From contig CM055274.1 of assembly GCA_029237695.1 (NCBI GenBank), forward strand, positions 17,225,505 to 17,289,504: 64,000 nt of DNA, in the 5' to 3' direction. The position numbers were made by a program, and so were the translations under genes. Shown here in pieces: positions 62,569-64,000 of this stretch (the first letter of the stretch is position 1; every line of letters begins with the position of its first letter). The notes beneath the pieces are model-generated. The model ran no database searches. It was not told the DNA's origin and saw only the letters and a program-made list of their open reading frames with translations. Origin of the DNA: Conchocele bisecta. Lineage: Eukaryota; Mollusca; Bivalvia; Lucinida; Thyasiridae.

Positions 62569-62733
62569 TTAACCCTTAGAATGCGGGAACCGAAAATAGT
62601 CGTCTGCTGATAATTCATATTTTGTCTTTTCTCTCAGTAAAAACATGATTTGGCAGCATTTTAGAATCATTTCCATTGGAAATGATTCTAAAGTGCTGCC
62701 AAACCAAGTTTTTTATGATACAAATTAATTCAG
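62569..62733. mobile_element. Family B element (B23), right end lost
   Basis: TTAACCCTTAGAATGCGGGA, GTCGTCTGCTG, stem GGCAGCATTTTAGAATCATT, TCCATTGGAAATG and complement, then ATTAATTCAG directly abutting L3. Confidence 0.82.
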
Positions 62734-62734
62734 C

Positions 62735-62974
62735 CTATTTCACCAACATTGCAAAGTATACTTTGAGGGAGCAATCATTTATTATTCCTGAAATGCATTA
62801 TTTCATATAGATCTAACGACTGCATATATTTGATGATTAAAAGTATGCAGAATTATTATACTGAATTTAAAAATTAAAATGGCTGTGATAATGTAATAAA
62901 ATTCAGTATACGGTAATAAAAATTGAAAATTTCTCACTCAAAGTATACTTTGCAATGTTGGTGAAATAGGCTAC
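62735..62974. mobile_element. Family L element (L3)
   Basis: GCCTATTTCACCAACATTGC to GCAATGTTGGTGAAATAGGC, TA present on the right only. The central stem is eroded (TATACTGAATTTAAAAATTA, ATTCAGTATACGG). Confidence 0.82.
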
Positions 62975-63475
62975 AAGAGGTGCAGGACTGGGCACAACTG
63001 TCATAAGACCCTTTTCTCCAGTGATTATGCACATACGAGAGTTGTTAACAAAATAACGTATACTTTCTTTCACAGCGGTTTATTATTTACAATATGACCA
63101 TGAAATGTACCTGCAACCCACTATCCATTTGCATAATCGGAGTGTTGGTACAATCGTGTTACCAAGTTTAAAATAACGAACATTTGAATTACCATAGCAT
63201 ACCCGGCACACGCCATTTTTTGTCACGGAATAATATTTTAGTTGCTTGATAATACTGTCTCACATGTAAACCAATAAACAAGATACTTCGCCAAAGTGCA
63301 TCGTAACGTTAATGTGATGCGACTAAAATTTGACGTCAATCTAACGTTTGAATCGGAAATAAACAAAGGTTTATCAACGGACGTGCAAAGCAATTTGTAT
63401 TAAAAATGGAAGCAACGGAATGGACAGAAACTTGGTTTTGCATAGATCTTGTGAAGACGCCAATAGAAACATATA
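62975..63475. other. No recognisable feature
   Basis: About 500 bp with no family member and no coding motif. Confidence 0.5.
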
Positions 63476-63722
63476 TTATCCCGTCAACACAGTGCGTATG
63501 TGCAGTGAAGCATTTTTGATATCCAGTTAATACTATTTTTGCATTTTACAGCCATTTGTATGTGTTGACGGGATAAATAGAATAGTAGGTTAGTGCCGTG
63601 AATGGGAAAAAATATCTTGCGCGGCACGGAAACGGGATGTGCTCGGCATAGCCTCGCCCATCCCGTTTCCTGAGCCTTGCCAGATATTTTTTCCCATTCA
63701 CGGCACTAACCTACTATTCTCT
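63476..63722 (-). mobile_element. N-P composite hairpin element, inverted copy
   Basis: P (63476-63575): TATCCCGTCAACACAGTGCG to TGTGTTGACGGGATAA. N (63578-63722): GAATAGTAGGTTAGTGCCGT... CACGGAAACGGGATGTGCTC, and the complementary arm. The order is the reverse of 40596-40853, so the pair moves as one unit. Confidence 0.85.
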
Positions 63723-64000
63723 AAAACTGATGCAGAAAACACCCTATACCAGTACTGTTAAAATTAGAGGCTAGTTTTTAAATGGTACAAGAGGTTTGAA
63801 GACGGGCAGGAATCACTCAAGGACGATGAGTGTTGTTGCAGGAAGTCGAAAATAAACGTGCTGGTTATAACGTCTACTGAATGACAGCAATAATGAGTGA
63901 TTGGTCAGGATTCAATATCAGTTTTCATTGTACCAAGATTTCGCTTGAGCAATTTGTGTTACACCAGAAAAATGCTTCCCACACATGGCAGCAAGGAGTT
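63723..64000. other. No recognisable feature
   Basis: Window end; no family member and no coding motif. Confidence 0.45.

Overview
This is a 64 kb stretch of AT-rich animal nuclear DNA. The density and style of short hairpin repeats, the molluscan-type dispersed families and the large-exon protocadherin all suggest a mollusc, most likely a bivalve. That is an inference: no species-diagnostic gene is present. There is no prokaryotic signature (no operons, no ribosome-binding-site-led genes, no CRISPR).

Only one cellular gene can be defended: a protocadherin on the minus strand (15010 down to a splice donor next to 12359). One long exon of 884 codons holds the signal peptide, seven cadherin repeats, the membrane span and the start of the cytoplasmic tail. 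It is joined by a phase-0 donor to unseen 3' exons, and a likely 5' UTR acceptor lies at about 15098. A second protein-coding relic is a Tc1-type transposase (8986-9993, minus). It is broken by several frameshifts and sits inside an almost complete TA-flanked element with matching 24-bp terminal inverted repeats (8712-10291).

The rest is mostly repeats. Several unrelated-looking families (called A, B, C, E and M here) share TTAA ends followed by CCC or CTC and carry a long central palindrome. The TTAA ends fit piggyBac-type non-autonomous elements. Other families are D (ends TGTGGCTGTGACTGGAG), F (hairpin of about 70 bp), G, H, J, K, L, N/P, Q, R, S, U, X and Y, an 8-bp-TSD hAT-like element (52492-53031) and a TAA-flanked Harbinger-like element (45734-45934). 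Two 2-kb elements (I) at 35005-39210 are built from a tandem unit of about 435 bp, start with a short palindrome and end with a terminal hairpin. There is also a minisatellite of about 19 units (17341-18360), apparently grown from one arm of the F hairpin.

Layout: 0-8.7 kb hairpin elements with a triple nest at 2.7-3.9 kb; 8.7-10.3 kb Tc1 element; 10.6-12.3 kb repeats in the protocadherin intron or downstream flank; 12.36-15.1 kb protocadherin exon; 15.2-34 kb hairpin elements and the minisatellite; 34-39.3 kb I elements with their related flanks; 39.3-64 kb mixed hairpin elements with many nested insertions. Many insertions are readable base by base (B12 in B11, E7 in R3, C9/C10 in G3, S in B2), so the window records a relative order of transposition. 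The most unusual signal is that the central palindromes of several TTAA families converge on the same core, AGAATCGTCTC facing its complement, although their outer sequences differ.
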